Source of the DNA: Gonocerus acuteangulatus
Lineage: Eukaryota; Arthropoda; Insecta; Hemiptera; Coreidae
DNA length: 64,000 nt
Direction of reading: 5' to 3'
NCBI GenBank assembly: GCA_946811695.1
Contig: OX328126.1
Span: 80,668,214 to 80,732,213 of the forward strand
Below the pieces are notes generated by a model, which worked only from the letters and a program-made list of their open reading frames with translations, made no database searches and was not told the DNA's origin. Shown here piece by piece: positions 33,868-45,214 of this stretch (its first letter is position 1; every line of letters starts with the position of its first letter). Both the position numbers and the translations under genes were made by a program.

Positions 33868-34904
33868 TGTTAACACGATAGCGGCCAGAGTTTTTGTTTT
33901 TTCGTCACGAAACTTGGTATATAGCATTCAATTAGCAAACGATTGAACGAGTTCGTTAACCACCAAAATCGGTCCACCGGAAGGGGGGGTTTACCCCGAA
34001 CCCAAAACACTAATTTGACCATTTCAGCCGTAATATTTGTTATATTTCAACGAAACTTAGTATTCGTAGTGGTAATATAGAGAGAAAAGTGAGATATAAA
34101 AATGAACTAAATCGGTTCATAAGGAGGGGGGGTTTACTCCGGACCGACAATACCAATTCGCCACTACCAGCCGTGATTTTTGGTATATTTCGACAAAACT
34201 CGGTATTCATAGTGGTAATCTACAGGTAAATATGTGTTGTAAAAATAAACTAAATCGGTTCATTAGGAGGGGGGGTTTACTCCGGACCCACAATACCAAT
34301 TTGCCACTACCAACCGTGATTTTTGGTATATTTTTCGACGAAACTCGGTATTCGTAGTGGTAATCTACAGGTAAATTTGTGTTGTAAAAATAAACTAAAT
34401 CGGTTCATTAGGAGGGGGGGTTTACTCCGGACGCAAATTACTAATATACTCATACTGGTCGTAATTTCTGCTGTATTGTAACAAAACGCGGTTTACGTCG
34501 TGGGTAACTCATGAGAAAGAAGTGTTGTAAAAATGAGCTGAATCGGTCAATCAGAAAGGGGGGTTTACTTTGTAATATATTTTAATAGAAAAGCCAGCCA
34601 GACATAGGTTCACAAAGGTGCCGCAAGGAGCGCTAGAGGGACTGTATCCGGTTCCTGTGTTAGATCAAAATACGATAATATGAGGTTTTTTGTATTTATT
34701 ACGTAGTGTAGTAGGTACCATGTGTAAACATAACTCTGGAAGCAAATTAATAATTTATCAGTTACTCATTACAAAATTAAAAGAGAACTATTCATGTTTT
34801 TATTTTATTTATGTAGGATATTTTAAGCAAATTGTTCTGGAAAGCAGTCTACACTACCCAAATTCTGAGGAAAGTGCTTAGTTATGCAGCTCCTGCGTGA
34901 CGGA
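33684..34904 (-). mobile_element. H2 element with both ends
   Basis: The 3' hairpin plus CTAA lies at 33684 (in reverse). The 5' TCCGTCACGCAGGAGCTGC starts at 34904. The (TA)n core is at 33809-33864. Two to three 143-bp-type units lie at 34020-34440, an intermediate state between the single units and the 17-copy array at 26.8 kb. Confidence 0.88.
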
Positions 34905-35005
34905 CTTTTATTTGAATTGTGTACTTTTTAATGCGTGCAACCCGAACGCCTCGTTTTGGAGGCAGTTCTAACGGTTGATGTATAACCGTTTGAACTTAGC
35001 CCTAT
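34905..35005. other. Short spacer with a hairpin
   Basis: AACGGTTGATGTATAACCGTT forms a small hairpin. Nothing else is recognised. Confidence 0.4.
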
Positions 35006-35026
35006 GGTAGTTATATATATATATAT

Positions 35027-35370
35027 AAAAAAAAAAAAATCAGTCCCGTAACAGACCACGAGGGCCCTGAGGGGCAGATACTTTAGAGGTATCTGATTCT
35101 TGACCATACGGCACACTAGGGAGATAGTATGGTCAGTACTATGCTCCGGCCGCCTGATTTTCCCCTTGACTGCTAGAGTCATTAGCACCAACCAAGGTAC
35201 CCACTATTAATTTAATTAAAGGCTGGGTTGGCCTAGGGACGGTCAGGGAAGCCGAATTCAACCCATGAACGAAGACACTAGAAGAAAAAATCTTTAGTGC
35301 TTGCTCGGGATTTGAACTCAGGCCTCCAGCTTATAGTCCAGTGCTCTACCACTGAGCTAACCTCGCCCCC
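35027..35370 (-). mobile_element. tRNA-derived SINE (family S2) with GGTAGTTATATA target duplication
   Basis: The minus-strand head at 35370 has A-box TTAGCTCAGTGGTAGAGC and B-box GAGTTCAAATCC. A body including CAGGCGGCCGGAGCATAG.AC follows, and it ends in an A-run at 35027-35039. GGTAGTTATATATATA precedes it (35006) and follows it (35371), a target duplication of at least 13 bp. The family differs from S1 in head, body and tail. Confidence 0.9.
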
Positions 35371-35375
35371 GGTAG

Positions 35376-35379
<4 letters not shown>

Positions 35380-35452
<73 letters not shown>
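35380..35452. repeat. (TA)n microsatellite
   Basis: About 35 TA units, the site into which the S2 SINE inserted. Confidence 0.97.
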
Positions 35453-35454
<2 letters not shown>

Positions 35455-36700
35455 TATACGGTACGGCATTCTCCAGCGGTCGGTTTATTTGGGTAATATT
35501 TCGCAGAAATCCCATTCTGCTTCTTCAAACAGTCCATGTTTTTTAACTTTTTTTCACTTTATATATATATATATTTACATACCGTAAAATGGTGTCACTT
35601 TAGTAAAGATTTGACCTATTTTTAAACGTCACAAAGCCAAATCCAAATATTACCTCAATAACAGTATTTTTCCTAAAAGGTTTATTCCTTCCGAATAGTT
35701 TAACTGTGTTCATACGTTCTCTGAGTTGCTGTACTAATTATGTTGCACTAATTATACCCCATCGAGTGGGTCACATTACTGCATGACCATTTTCGATGGA
35801 GGATCCTGTTACGAGTCTCAGCCCATGATTACTGTGTACAGTACCTCATAAATGCAAAATCGGTCAATTTTAAATTATTTGAAAATGACATTAGGGGTTT
35901 ACAAAATATAATTTCTTGAACAAAGCTTAATTTTACTTACAAAATTTTTCATATTTATATTTTAATTATAAGAAAGATGAAGATACAAAGGAAAATTTAA
36001 AGTTTTGTTTCAGTTACATACTATACTATAAGGAATGATTTTTTCAAACTGTCTGTTTACTGCTTCTGGTTGATGTACTTTTTATAATAAATATCAAAAT
36101 AAAAGGAATATTTTATACGGATAAGCCCTTGGAGGATCCGTGTGACATTTCTTTATCATGTTCGTTATGAGACGAGACCGAGGTCGGCACGAAGATTAGT
36201 TTTCTAGATAAGTTAAGTTATATAAATTGAGAAGAAGTTTCGCTTTGCTTAGCTTTGAGAGCGAAATAGACCCGTCCATTTTATAAATTCTTCGTTAACC
36301 TTTTGAACTTCACTAAATACCCAGGAATTGACTTTACTTAATGCTCTAAGGTCTTCTAGATAAGACCGCGTCGATGTGGTGATAACCGATGTCTCACCTC
36401 GGTTCTGCTGGCATCGTCTGTATTTCTCCTTAGAATGAAGTTTTTTTTTCAACCTACAATTTTATTTAAAACTAAAATTTAGGTCCTAGTGCTAAACTCA
36501 ATACTACACCTTATTATAGACTTATGGATTAGACCAGACAATAATATTTACAAGGGAACCAAAGGCCTCCTGAGCGTGTATTATTATCTTTTTTCCGGAG
36601 ACAATGACATTTTGGGATTATTAAATATGGGTATTTAACATGAAAATTGTTTTGAGCTAATGTATACATGGTAATTATATCATAGTGATGATTATGCCTG
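35453..36700. other. No recognisable gene or element
   Basis: A minus-strand frame at 36249-36452 looks protein-like in composition but matches nothing I recognise. It may belong to the decayed Penelope-like element next to it. Confidence 0.35.
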
Positions 36701-36960
36701 TTGAGGCAGCCTCTTGAGGCTTCTGATTGGTCGAGCCTTCCCGCGTTGTTGGGTTCCATTCGCCTAATCCAATGATGACGAGTCTCCATCTGTAAACATC
36801 TTCTTTATTCAAATTCTGGTGATCTTTCACAATTTCGGTGGCTTCTCGGATAATACTTTCATGCGAGTCAGATGCCTAAAAAAATGTTCCGCAAGTGCTG
36901 ATCTTTTGGTATCTGTGCTCTTAATGCTTGTTATGTTTTCTCAGAGCCTTGTAGGTATCA
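36700..36960 (-). pseudogene. Possible Penelope-like element GIY-YIG endonuclease C-terminal relic
   Basis: The minus strand reads YKALRKHNKH, then across frameshifts ESII and REATEIVKDHQNLNKED, then VYRW. In Penelope-like retroelements the C-terminal GIY-YIG nuclease ends in a similar pattern, R.REA.EI..H.NN.NR..G..L...W. The catalytic GIY and YIG motifs are not seen. The match is short and the frame broken, so the assignment is tentative. Confidence 0.4.
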
Positions 36961-37379
36961 ATGTTTGTCTACATATGTATTTCCTCCCACATATTGTAGC
37001 TACGGAGCAACTGTCTTATCTTTTTATTGGTCGTGAATATTGTTTGATTTCATATTTTGCAGATTTTATCGGTTACTGCATTAACGAACGGGACGGGTTA
37101 TTACCATGTCGACATGGTCGTATCCAGAAATCCTTAAAACATTATGTAACACGGGTCGTATTATTGATGGAGTTAATCATAAAATTGTTTTTACTGGTTT
37201 TCTAGGATTACTTAATGGCTATTATCCCTTTAAAGACTTATTATTCTAAGGTTCATCAATTGGGCTATAAATGGTTCCTAAAAATTGTTGTAAGAGTTTT
37301 CTGATTTAAATGGCCAAGTTCGTTGGCCAGAATTCGCCCACCTGAGCACTGTTTTGTTTCGGAAAAAATCGCAGTGCGA

Positions 37380-38050
37380 TTGCAGTTCGGGACTTTGATG
37401 CGATGGATTCAGGTGAAACTCTTTCCAGGTGTTTCATATTCATCTAAACTAAAATATTTAAATTTTGGTTAGATTTGGAGTTAAGTAAGTGTTAGAAAAT
37501 AAAAATTTGTTAACGGACATGAGCATTTTTAGGAATTTCATATATTTTCTTTAAAATCCCTAAACCGGGTTGGAAATGGAGATAGGTGGACAGTAACCAT
37601 TCAATAGCCTACTACATTTCTTAATAAAACGCTTCTGAAGTAATTTTTGATGGGAGGATCTCATGCGGAGAAATCGGTACTGAAAATTCGAAAGTGTCGG
37701 TTTCGTTATTTTGAACGGGGTTTGTCACTATTTGCCTAAATGTTTAATTCTTTATTTTTTTTTATTTTATTTTATTTATTTTTTTTTTTTTACGGCGCAT
37801 CAACTATTTGGCTATTAGCGCCGGGCTATCTACAGATTGCCACCCTTTTCTAATGCCAACAGCACGTGGTCGGTCACCCATTCAGGTACTGACCACGCCC
37901 GACGTTGCTTAACTTCGGTGATCTATGGGAACCGGTGTATTCAACGTGGCTATGGCCGTTGGCTTTAATTCTTTATTATTATTATTATTAATTGCATTTA
38001 ACATTAAAATGAGTAAGTACTTTAGTAAAAAAAAAAAAAAAAAGGTTATT
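37380..38050 (-). mobile_element. H1 element, internal part, split by a 5S SINE
   Basis: GGAGTTAAGTAAGTGTTAGA, TTTTGATGGGAGGATCTCAT and, after the SINE, AATTGCATTTAACATTAAAA follow H1 order. The ends are missing. Confidence 0.7.
37757..37963 (-). mobile_element. 5S rRNA-derived SINE, full-length head, 14-bp target duplication
   Basis: The minus strand begins exactly with the 5S rRNA start GCCAACGGCCATAGCCACGT. It continues through CACCGAAGTTAAGCAACGTC and GTCAGTACCTGAATGGGTGA, then a body and the tail CGGCGCTAATAGCC, GATGCGCCGT and an A-rich stretch. TTTAATTCTTTATT flanks both sides (37743-37756 and 37964-37977). It is transcribed by polymerase III in principle and mobilised by a partner LINE. 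Confidence 0.95.
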
Positions 38051-38247
38051 AAATAATAAATATTATTGCAATAGTGTTTTCCTAAAGTGAAACATGAGAA
38101 AGGCGTAGGTAGTAATTTCTGCTTAGGATACTGTCAGTTTCTCAGTTTGTCTGTTTAAAATCTTGCTTCTCTTTCATATTTTATTTCACATTTTTACACT
38201 TTTTTTTATATATTTTCCACAAAAAATTCACCATTTCTATTCTAAGC

Positions 38248-38249
<2 letters not shown>

Positions 38250-38320
<71 letters not shown>

Positions 38321-39538
38321 TTGTCTGTTCGCTCTAGCAAGCTCAAAAATGGTCCGATTTTAACGAAATTCGGTATAAAAATCTGTCGTCTAATTTGAAA
38401 GGTCAAGTTCGTTAACCAGCAGAATCCGCCCACTAGAAGATAGTGTTTGGGGTGAAATTCGCGCAAAAAAAATCGTAACGCTTACGTTTTTGAGTTTATA
38501 TGCTTGCAGGTACTTGTTTTATACGTTTCTTGACAAAGGAAAACGAATGAAACCATTTTTAAGGCGATATCTGTAACCGTTCCTGGGAAAAGTGGAATCA
38601 ATGTTTTTGTAAGTCATTATATTTTTGTGAGTATTTAAAATCGCGGGATTCAATTGAAATATTTTCTACAACTTGGAAATTAATCCCAACTAAGATGTTT
38701 AAATTTTGGTTATATTTGGAGTTAAGGAAGTATGCGATAAAAATTATTTTATTAATCGACATGAAAAGTTTTCGGATCTTCATACATTTTTCGTAAATAT
38801 CTCGATAACGGTTGGGAAATCGTGCTAAGTGGAAGGTGACCATTCGAATGCTTACTAAATTTTCTACAAAAAAGGTTCTGAAGTAATATTCGATGGGGCA
38901 ACGTCAATCAGAGATATAAGCGCTTACAACTTAAAAAGTGTTTGTTTTGTTGTTTTGAAAGCGTTTTTCTCTTTGTTTATCTCACTTTTTAAATGGTTGT
39001 TTCTTGTTTTTAATTGCATTTATCAGTAAAATTAGTATAGTAGTAAAATAAGCTAAGAAACGGTGAAAGGTATTGGCAATAATAAGTCTGGAGTGGCTGT
39101 GGTAATCAAGATGGCTGTGGCTAATCATGATGACGTAGTTTGTTTTGAATTCTCCTGTCTTATAACCTTTCTCATAGCCTCCAACTGAAGTTATCGTTAT
39201 TTCTTATTTTATAGAAAGATTTAACCAACGACAGAATGGAATTTTATTCGCCATGAAGCACATATTTACAGTTTGTTATAACAGTAAAACGAATTTGCTA
39301 ATAAAACAAGATACTTAAAATGACAACGAATTTTTGGTTGTTTATAATAGAGCCTTTTCAGCAGTAGTCAAAGAGTAAGTACGTTTTCAGTACATAATTG
39401 TATTGACTTATACAGATTAAGAATTATCCGCTTCTGTGTAAGTTGGCTATTGTCAGTTTCCCGTGATTTGTGATGCTAATCTATTCCATCTCTTCGATAT
39501 GTAACCGTGCTAAGATGACGCAGTTCCTGCGAGTCGGA
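38250..39538 (-). mobile_element. H1 element, 3' truncated at the (TA)n core
   Basis: The 5' end on the minus strand is TCCGACTCGCAGGAACTGC (39538), and the copy runs without interruption to the (TA)n at 38250-38318. The hairpin/CTAA block is missing. It is the best uninterrupted reference for the body of this sub-family and supplies the empty site of the 14.2-kb hAT. Confidence 0.85.
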
Positions 39539-40191
39539 CTTTTTTAAATTTGTCACTGAATCGAACGTTTCAGAACTTTAGAAAAAGTCCCCAATTCTAT
39601 TTACATTTTCTAGCAATGAATTTTGCTGCATTCCATTAATAAGAAGAGTATCTGGATGTTGCTTACCGATGTGAGCTGCATGACAGTTTTAATTGTTAGC
39701 CGAGCATTGCATGCTAGTTCTTATTGATTTGACATTTCATGTTGTTATGTTAGCGTTGAGGCTTACTATAAGTCTTAAGGTTTATCTCTCCTAGCATTGT
39801 TCGCTCCTAGTTCGATCTACATACAACATTCTGTGCTTTTCCTCGGGTCTTGTCAGTTCGTCATTGTTGAAACGTTGGAACGTTAATGCAATTACTGGCA
39901 TTCCTTGCAACAGTTATTGTCCTTTTCCTATTTATTTGGAAGTTAGTTCAACTCATTTATCTTCTCTTCTATGTCATTTTACATTTGATCCGAAACTAAT
40001 TTATTTATTTCTTGTTTTGCCTCTATCCTTTAGGATCATTGGCAGTTGTAGATCAAAGGTCAAATAAAAAATATTCGATAAAAATGATAATGAACAGATT
40101 AAAATGAATGAAAATGATGCTAGAATAAGTAAAATAGGAATTATAATGACAATAACATATTAATAATTCATAATTATTAATTATAATGAAC
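39539..40191. other. No recognisable gene; possible LINE 3' tail
   Basis: AT-rich sequence. 40060-40190 may be the untranslated tail of the LINE that follows on the minus strand. No clear end motif. Confidence 0.35.
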
Positions 40192-41488
40192 TCAAATATA
40201 ATAAAGAATTGGATAATAAATAATACGTGTAATGATCATTTTAATGAATATTAATTTGAAAAATAATAATAAAAAAATAAAGGTTATAATTTTGAAAAAA
40301 GGTTGGTTCTTCTTAAGAATTTGAAGAGTTTTTTTTATGTTTTCTTCTTTGTCCCCAAGAATTTCTTCAATAGAAGATCCGATTGCCATGGATTTTCTTA
40401 TGGTTGAGTAGTTCCTGCATGAGACTAACAGATGTTCTACCGTCAGAAGCTCTCCTACATCACAGCTGCATGAAGGTGGATATAGATTGAGGAAGAGGTA
40501 TTCATTGCTAAGTAGGCAGTGGCCGATCCTTAGTCTGCACGTAACAACTTCTTCTCTTCTTGAAGACCGTTCGCTTGTGTGCCACAGTTTCGGTATTTTC
40601 TTTATTTTTCTGAGCCCTTTCTCGTCTTTCTCAAGCCAATGTTTGGTCCAGAGCCTGAGTTGTGATTCTTTTATTAGATGTTTCCAGTCGGAATACATTA
40701 TTTTATCCTCTATTCCATCATTGGGATTTACTGACGATGCGAGCTCATCGACTTCCTCATTCCCTTGAATGCCGCTGTGCGATGGAACCCACATGAATGA
40801 TATCACTTGTCTTGTCTTCTTTGCTCTCCATAGTAAGTCTTCGCAAGAGCGAATGAGACCTTGAGTTGATTCCCTTTCTTGTAATGCACTTAGGACGCTT
40901 AATGAGTCTGATATGATCAGAGCGCTGAGCATTTGGTATATCAAAACAAACTTTATCGCCTCATGGATAGCGACTGCTTCAGCACTGAACGAGCTGCATT
41001 TCTTTCGTAGAGCAGAGACTTTTTTTGTTAAACTGGATATAAAAGCAGGCCTTACTCCATTTTTTGACTTGGATCCATATGTGTAGAATGGCTCATCGCC
41101 AAAATAGTTTGTAAGGTGTGCCAAAAACTCAGCAATTATGATATTTGGTGGGTTCTCTTTTTTGTTTACCTGTTGCATTTTCCTGTCGATGATTATTTTC
41201 TCAGTGTCCCATGGAGGCTCTTCCATTTGTCTAGTTGGCCAAAATGTAGGAAGTTCTATTTGCAAGGAGTTTAAGATTTTTCTCTTCCTAGAACAAAAAC
41301 TGTTTCGTGCCGATAGTTGTTCATTTTTTATTGCATCACAAGGACACCGATTATTTCATCTTGAAATAAGTTTGCCTAGGAAACAAAGCCCCAAGAAATT
41401 TCTTCTGTTGTACAGAGAAGGTTCTGCACACTCCACTTACAGACATTCGATCGGTGATACAGTCTTTCTAAAATATTTGACGTCGAAC
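40192..41488 (-). pseudogene. LINE ORF2 C-terminal part: RNase H and zinc knuckle
   Basis: A 357-codon open frame (41265 to 40192) continues upstream with one stop as EPSLYNRRNFLGLCFLGKL, the segment that links reverse transcriptase to RNase H in Jockey/R1-like LINEs. RNase H acids: E96 in FSAEAVAI, D120 in ISDSLSVL and D173 in WVPSHSGIQGNEEVDELA. The first acid, normally D in YTDGSK, is Y63 here (YTYGSK), so RNase H should be inactive. C266, C268, H278 and C283 form the terminal knuckle. The last 40 residues, a run of I, F and L, are probably read-through beyond the real end. The upstream edge is cut at the palindrome 41489-41537. Confidence 0.9.
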
Positions 41489-41537
41489 GTTTTCTGTCGA
41501 GAAGACACTATAATATAGTGTCTTCTCGACAGAAAAC
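41489..41537. repeat. Near-perfect palindrome, 23-bp arms, 3-nt spacer
   Basis: GTTTTCTGTCGAGAAGACAC and three more bases are followed, after AAT, by the exact reverse complement. It sits exactly between two LINE relics. Such tight inverted junctions arise from fold-back DNA synthesis or from insertion of a short foldback. Confidence 0.95.
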
Positions 41538-41559
41538 TATATTATAGCTGCTATTATTT

Positions 41560-42720
41560 TTATTTGTAGGTCTTTCACTGTAAGTGCTGGTGCCTTCCAG
41601 TAGCAAGTTTTGCATATTCGTCAGCTGCAGTGGTCTGTTCAATGTTTGAACAGACCACCATGAACATGGAACCCACACCACTGTTACCATTATGTGGTCG
41701 ACATTTAGTCTCAGTATTTCTTGTAAAATTTTGATAATAATGGAAGGTGTTGTTGATGTTGTTTAAGGAGAGTAGACAAATACAACAATGACACGTGTGG
41801 TTGAATTGCCTTTTAAAAATCAAGAGTAAGCAAATTTCCAGAGTATTGTAGTCCGTCCGTTGGATAAACCCAAACGAATGCCGTGCAACTCTGCTTTGTT
41901 TATACTTGTATCTTCTGGGAGGCTGATTTTATATAAATTGTCTCCTAAAACAGTAACTGCACCCACTCCACTTGCTCTTTCGGACCTATCCGTGAATATT
42001 ATTGGAGTATTTCGAATACGTCCTGTCATGTTGTTAAATGCGTTCCGTTAAAATTTTCAGATGACGCGTCAGATTTTTTAAATGTTGTCATTGTCAAGTG
42101 AATTTTTAGATTGTTTACTCTCCAAGGTGAAATTGGGAGGTTTCTGTAAGGATGTGTAGGTGTATGAATTTATGTAGCATTTCCTGTGTTTTCGAGGAAG
42201 CGGATTAGGTTTGTGTACGTATGTGTTTATAAAGGGGTTGTTTAAAAACCTATTAACACATGAAGTACTCAAAGTTTTTAATTTTACAATAAACTTATGA
42301 CAAGTCATCTTGTGTCGATAATCCAACGAATGTCTACAAATTTTGAATAAAGGCTACTTATTGGACTCGACCTAAAAGCTCCTGTTGCAAGTCTTATTCC
42401 TGTTTTGTGTATTATATCTAATGCTTTTGTTTTTGTTTTTTTTTGGACTGGCAGATGAATATGATATGGAGCCGTAATCCAGCAGAGGCCTGGTGAAGAC
42501 TCGGTAACACTTTAGCATGGTACATTTGTCAGCTCCCCATTTAGTATTGCAAAGAAATCTTAATCAATTCAAAGAATTGTTGCATTCGTTAGAAATACTT
42601 ATTGTATGGGTCGCCATGTTTTTTTGTGTTATCCGGAGGAATTTTATTGTGTCACTTTGTCTAATTTTCGAGTTATTTATTTTAAATCGGTAATCGGTAG
42701 GTTGTAACTTTTAGAAAATA
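41560..42720 (-). pseudogene. Second, older LINE ORF2 relic
   Basis: Broken minus-strand frames give, from upstream: TKWGADKCTMLKCYR, RPLLDYGSISYSSASPK and HKTGIRLATGAFRSSPIS at about 42530-42350 (the region after the reverse transcriptase, with the usual W...Y..L....LDYG......A motif). FTDRSERASGVGAVTV at about 41990 follows (RNase H start, GS changed), then NKAELHGIRLGL and pieces resembling SDSLSSL..INN and WVP. Several frameshifts. It resembles the 12-kb LINE more than its 40-kb neighbour. Confidence 0.75.
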
Positions 42721-43243
42721 CAGTGCACTGCGATTTTTCTTTTGAAAATCCGAAAACACTCCTTATATATATATATCGAAGCATAAGGTTCTCCCTCGTA
42801 CGTTTAGGCTGTATAATGAAGTTTTAACTAGTCTTAGTGCACCTGAAGACACGAGTATAGGAAACTGGTAGGACAGTTTTAAGTTTTAATAAACAAAATC
42901 ATCAGTAAGTCTTCATTGCCATGCTGCTCATACACTGCAATAAATAAAGGATATAATTTTTCTAGTTTATTCAATTATTCCCTAAAAGATATCGTCTAGA
43001 AAGAGGTTGTATTCGATTCATCACTCCTAAATACCTAATCAATACAACGTGAAATTCATCAGAAAACAGTGATTTGGTGGGGGAATACTGCTGGTTAATG
43101 AATATTCGTTTTACAAGTATTTTTGTGCTAATTGTTATTAAAAATATACCAAGAGAGCGAAAAGAAAAATCGAGCAAATTTATAAATAATATATACTATT
43201 TACGAGAATATTTTTCCAGGTTTCTGTGAGTTAAAAATCTACA
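42721..43243. other. No recognisable gene or element
   Basis: AT-rich unique sequence with a short (TA)8 at about 42765. Confidence 0.35.
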
Positions 43244-43464
43244 CTTCAAGGGCTCAGCGACAAATGTGACTAACGCACAATTAGAAATAACTCAGAAAAT
43301 TGGAGTTAAAATTAAGAAAAATGTGAAAACATTAGTGTTGGTGTCGGAAATGATTTTAATTGGTCAATTTTTTGTTTTCACATTTTTCTTAACATTAACT
43401 CCAATTTTCTCAGTTAGGTATTTCTAATTTTGGGTGATTCGCCTTTGGCACTGAGCCCTTCAAT
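43244..43464. mobile_element. Foldback element with about 90-bp arms
   Basis: Both arms carry (inverted) AAGGGCTCAG, TTAGAAATA, GAAAATTGGAGTTAA and AAGAAAAATGTGAAAAC. It is non-coding. A half copy starts the window. Confidence 0.85.
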
Positions 43465-43669
43465 TATAATTCAAAATTCTCCAAATCAAAGTTTTCTTAC
43501 AGGTTTTACTAATGTATATTTTAAGAAAATAACATTTTCTACAAATGTCCTACTTTCTATAGGAAAAGTCTATAAACATTTTGACCAAAGTGCATATTTG
43601 CATATGTTACATAGTCAAACTGGTATTACCAAAAGTATTTGGTGCTCATTTGGAAAACATTTGCTATAA

Positions 43670-43712
43670 AACAATAGAATAATAATTATTCTATTGTTTT
43701 TGTAGCAATAGA
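43670..43712. other. AT-rich palindrome
   Basis: AAAACAATAGAATAA, three bases, then its exact reverse complement. A partial third copy (CAATAGAATTACTCTATTG) follows at once. Confidence 0.8.
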
Positions 43713-43777
43713 ATTACTCTATTGTTTTTGTAAATAGAAATTATTTTTGTATGTTTTTTAAAGATGTTTACTTGTAC

Positions 43778-43780
<3 letters not shown>

Positions 43781-43821
<41 letters not shown>

Positions 43822-43855
43822 TGCATCGACTGCTTAGGCCATGAGCACCATTCTC
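43781..43855 (-). mobile_element. SINE/LINE 3' tail fragment with a poly(A) of about 40
   Basis: The minus strand reads GGTGCTCATGGCCTAAGCAG, then TCGATGCAC and a long A-run. It resembles the tail shared by the S1 and 5S SINEs (GGCGCTAATGACCTAGATGT, GATGCGCC). It is 5' truncated. Confidence 0.55.
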
Positions 43856-43921
43856 TTAAAATATATCAGCCTAATTGTACAGGTGTTATATAAAATATAC
43901 TTTAAAAATGTTTAACGCTTA

Positions 43922-44164
43922 TTAGACGGTCACAGGGAATAAGTCGGTAAGTGGGAAAATGTGCAAAATGAGCTATGTCCACTGTGATAATCTCCTAAGA
44001 CTCATGCATAGTTTAAAGAAGTGTCTAACTCACAACCTTGATCGATTCCCACTTATAAAGATGTGTTTCTTAGCATCTAGCAAAATAGTGTGTTTTATCT
44101 GATAAATAGCTTCCCTGAAAAGCTGAGATTTTGAACTTATCAAGTTATTTTCTGTGACCACCAA
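43922..44164. mobile_element. MITE family M3, copy 1
   Basis: The ends CGGTCACAGGGAATAAGT and the inverse of TGGTCACAGAAAATAACT frame a 240-bp non-coding element. It shares its ends and the phrase GATTTTGAACTTA.CAAGTTA with the second copy at 46284-47138. Confidence 0.65.
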
Positions 44165-44245
44165 ATTTTGTGAAGTAATTACACAGGTCCACAAAAAAAA
44201 GGTGGTTTGTGCGGGGTATCGGACACATTTTTTCTCAAGTATTTT

Positions 44246-44394
44246 TTACCGCTGAACAAGAATCTGAAGTCATAATTGGGGGTTCATCAGCATAAAACGG
44301 AGAAAATTAAAAAAAAAAACGATAAAAATAAAGATTTAATGGTTTAATGCCGATTAACCCCCAATTATGACTTCAGATTCGTGTTCAGCGGTAA
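44246..44394. mobile_element. Short foldback with about 53-bp arms
   Basis: TTACCGCTGAACAAGAATCT, continuing GAAGTCATAATTGGGGGTT, is repeated inverted at 44342-44394 with about four mismatches. The 40-bp loop is A-rich. Confidence 0.9.
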
Positions 44395-44769
44395 TTGTGT
44401 TCTTAGTCATTAATAATATTATGTTTAAATATTTACACATTGTACACATCCTTAAACATTTAAAGGGCACAAAATTTGAAAATATATCAAATTTTATGAT
44501 CATAAAGTATCCACTTGTATTTAGTTATTTACTTATTGTACTTTGAGTATCGCTTCCCAGGCAACTTACTCTTTGATTAGCCAAAAGAAGAAGATCATTC
44601 AGGAAATACATACATAGTTGCACTACAATTAAAATAATGTTGAATACAAAATCTAGAAGGAATAACATAAACTTTCCAAGCATGACTGCCAATGTTTCGA
44701 TAAAATATATAGCTATTATAAAATGGCCGCCAGAATCTTAGGGGTGCTTCCCTGGAAGTTCCTTTCTAT
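44395..44769. other. No recognisable gene or element
   Basis: AT-rich unique sequence. Confidence 0.35.
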
Positions 44770-44960
44770 ATCTATAGTGTTTAGTCTTATCTTTGGCTAA
44801 GTATTAATAAATATTAGTAACTATTTCCTTTGTCTGGCCTCTCGAAGCGTTCCCTAGTCTTAAACGAGACATAATCAGTTTTTATAATGTTTCACGCATT
44901 GTTCCTTGAAAGTGGAGTTGCAAATGGTGGAACCCTCGGGAATATTTACCTGAAAATTTC
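44770..44960. mobile_element. Half copy of the 7.1-kb foldback element
   Basis: TTTGGCTAAGTATTAATAAA, TCGAAGCGTTCCCTAGTCTT and AAACGAGACATAATCAG match the right arm of 7120-7606. The left arm is absent, so it looks like a truncated or solo-arm copy. Confidence 0.75.
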
Positions 44961-45214
44961 GCGCATGCGGAATCGAACTTTTCCGTCTACCTGAACAGGC
45001 TATAGTGGAATGTTATGTGGAACAGGCTATGTGTGAACTAAATGCTTTTGTATTTATTACACACTCCACATTGGACAAGGACTAAAATATTATGAAACCT
45101 GTGAAAATGAAGTTTTATTGGCCTTTTGCCTCTATTATTATTATTATTAGTATTAATCAAAGAAATCTAATTTTTTTGTACACATATGTAACACAGATAT
45201 TTGATTAAACATTT

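Noticed and set aside
35310..35370. Functional tRNA gene on the minus strand
   Set aside because: It continues into a SINE body with an A-run and a long target duplication.
36249..36452. 67-codon minus-strand frame with balanced composition
   Set aside because: No recognised domain, no splice or promoter evidence; mentioned only within the unassigned region.
36819..37205. 128-codon plus-strand frame with hydrophobic stretches (possible membrane protein)
   Set aside because: It overlaps the minus-strand Penelope-like relic, has no homolog I recognise, and the hydrophobicity is what AT-rich antisense sequence gives.
40487..40768. 93-codon plus-strand frame rich in Ser
   Set aside because: It is antisense to the LINE ORF2 frame.
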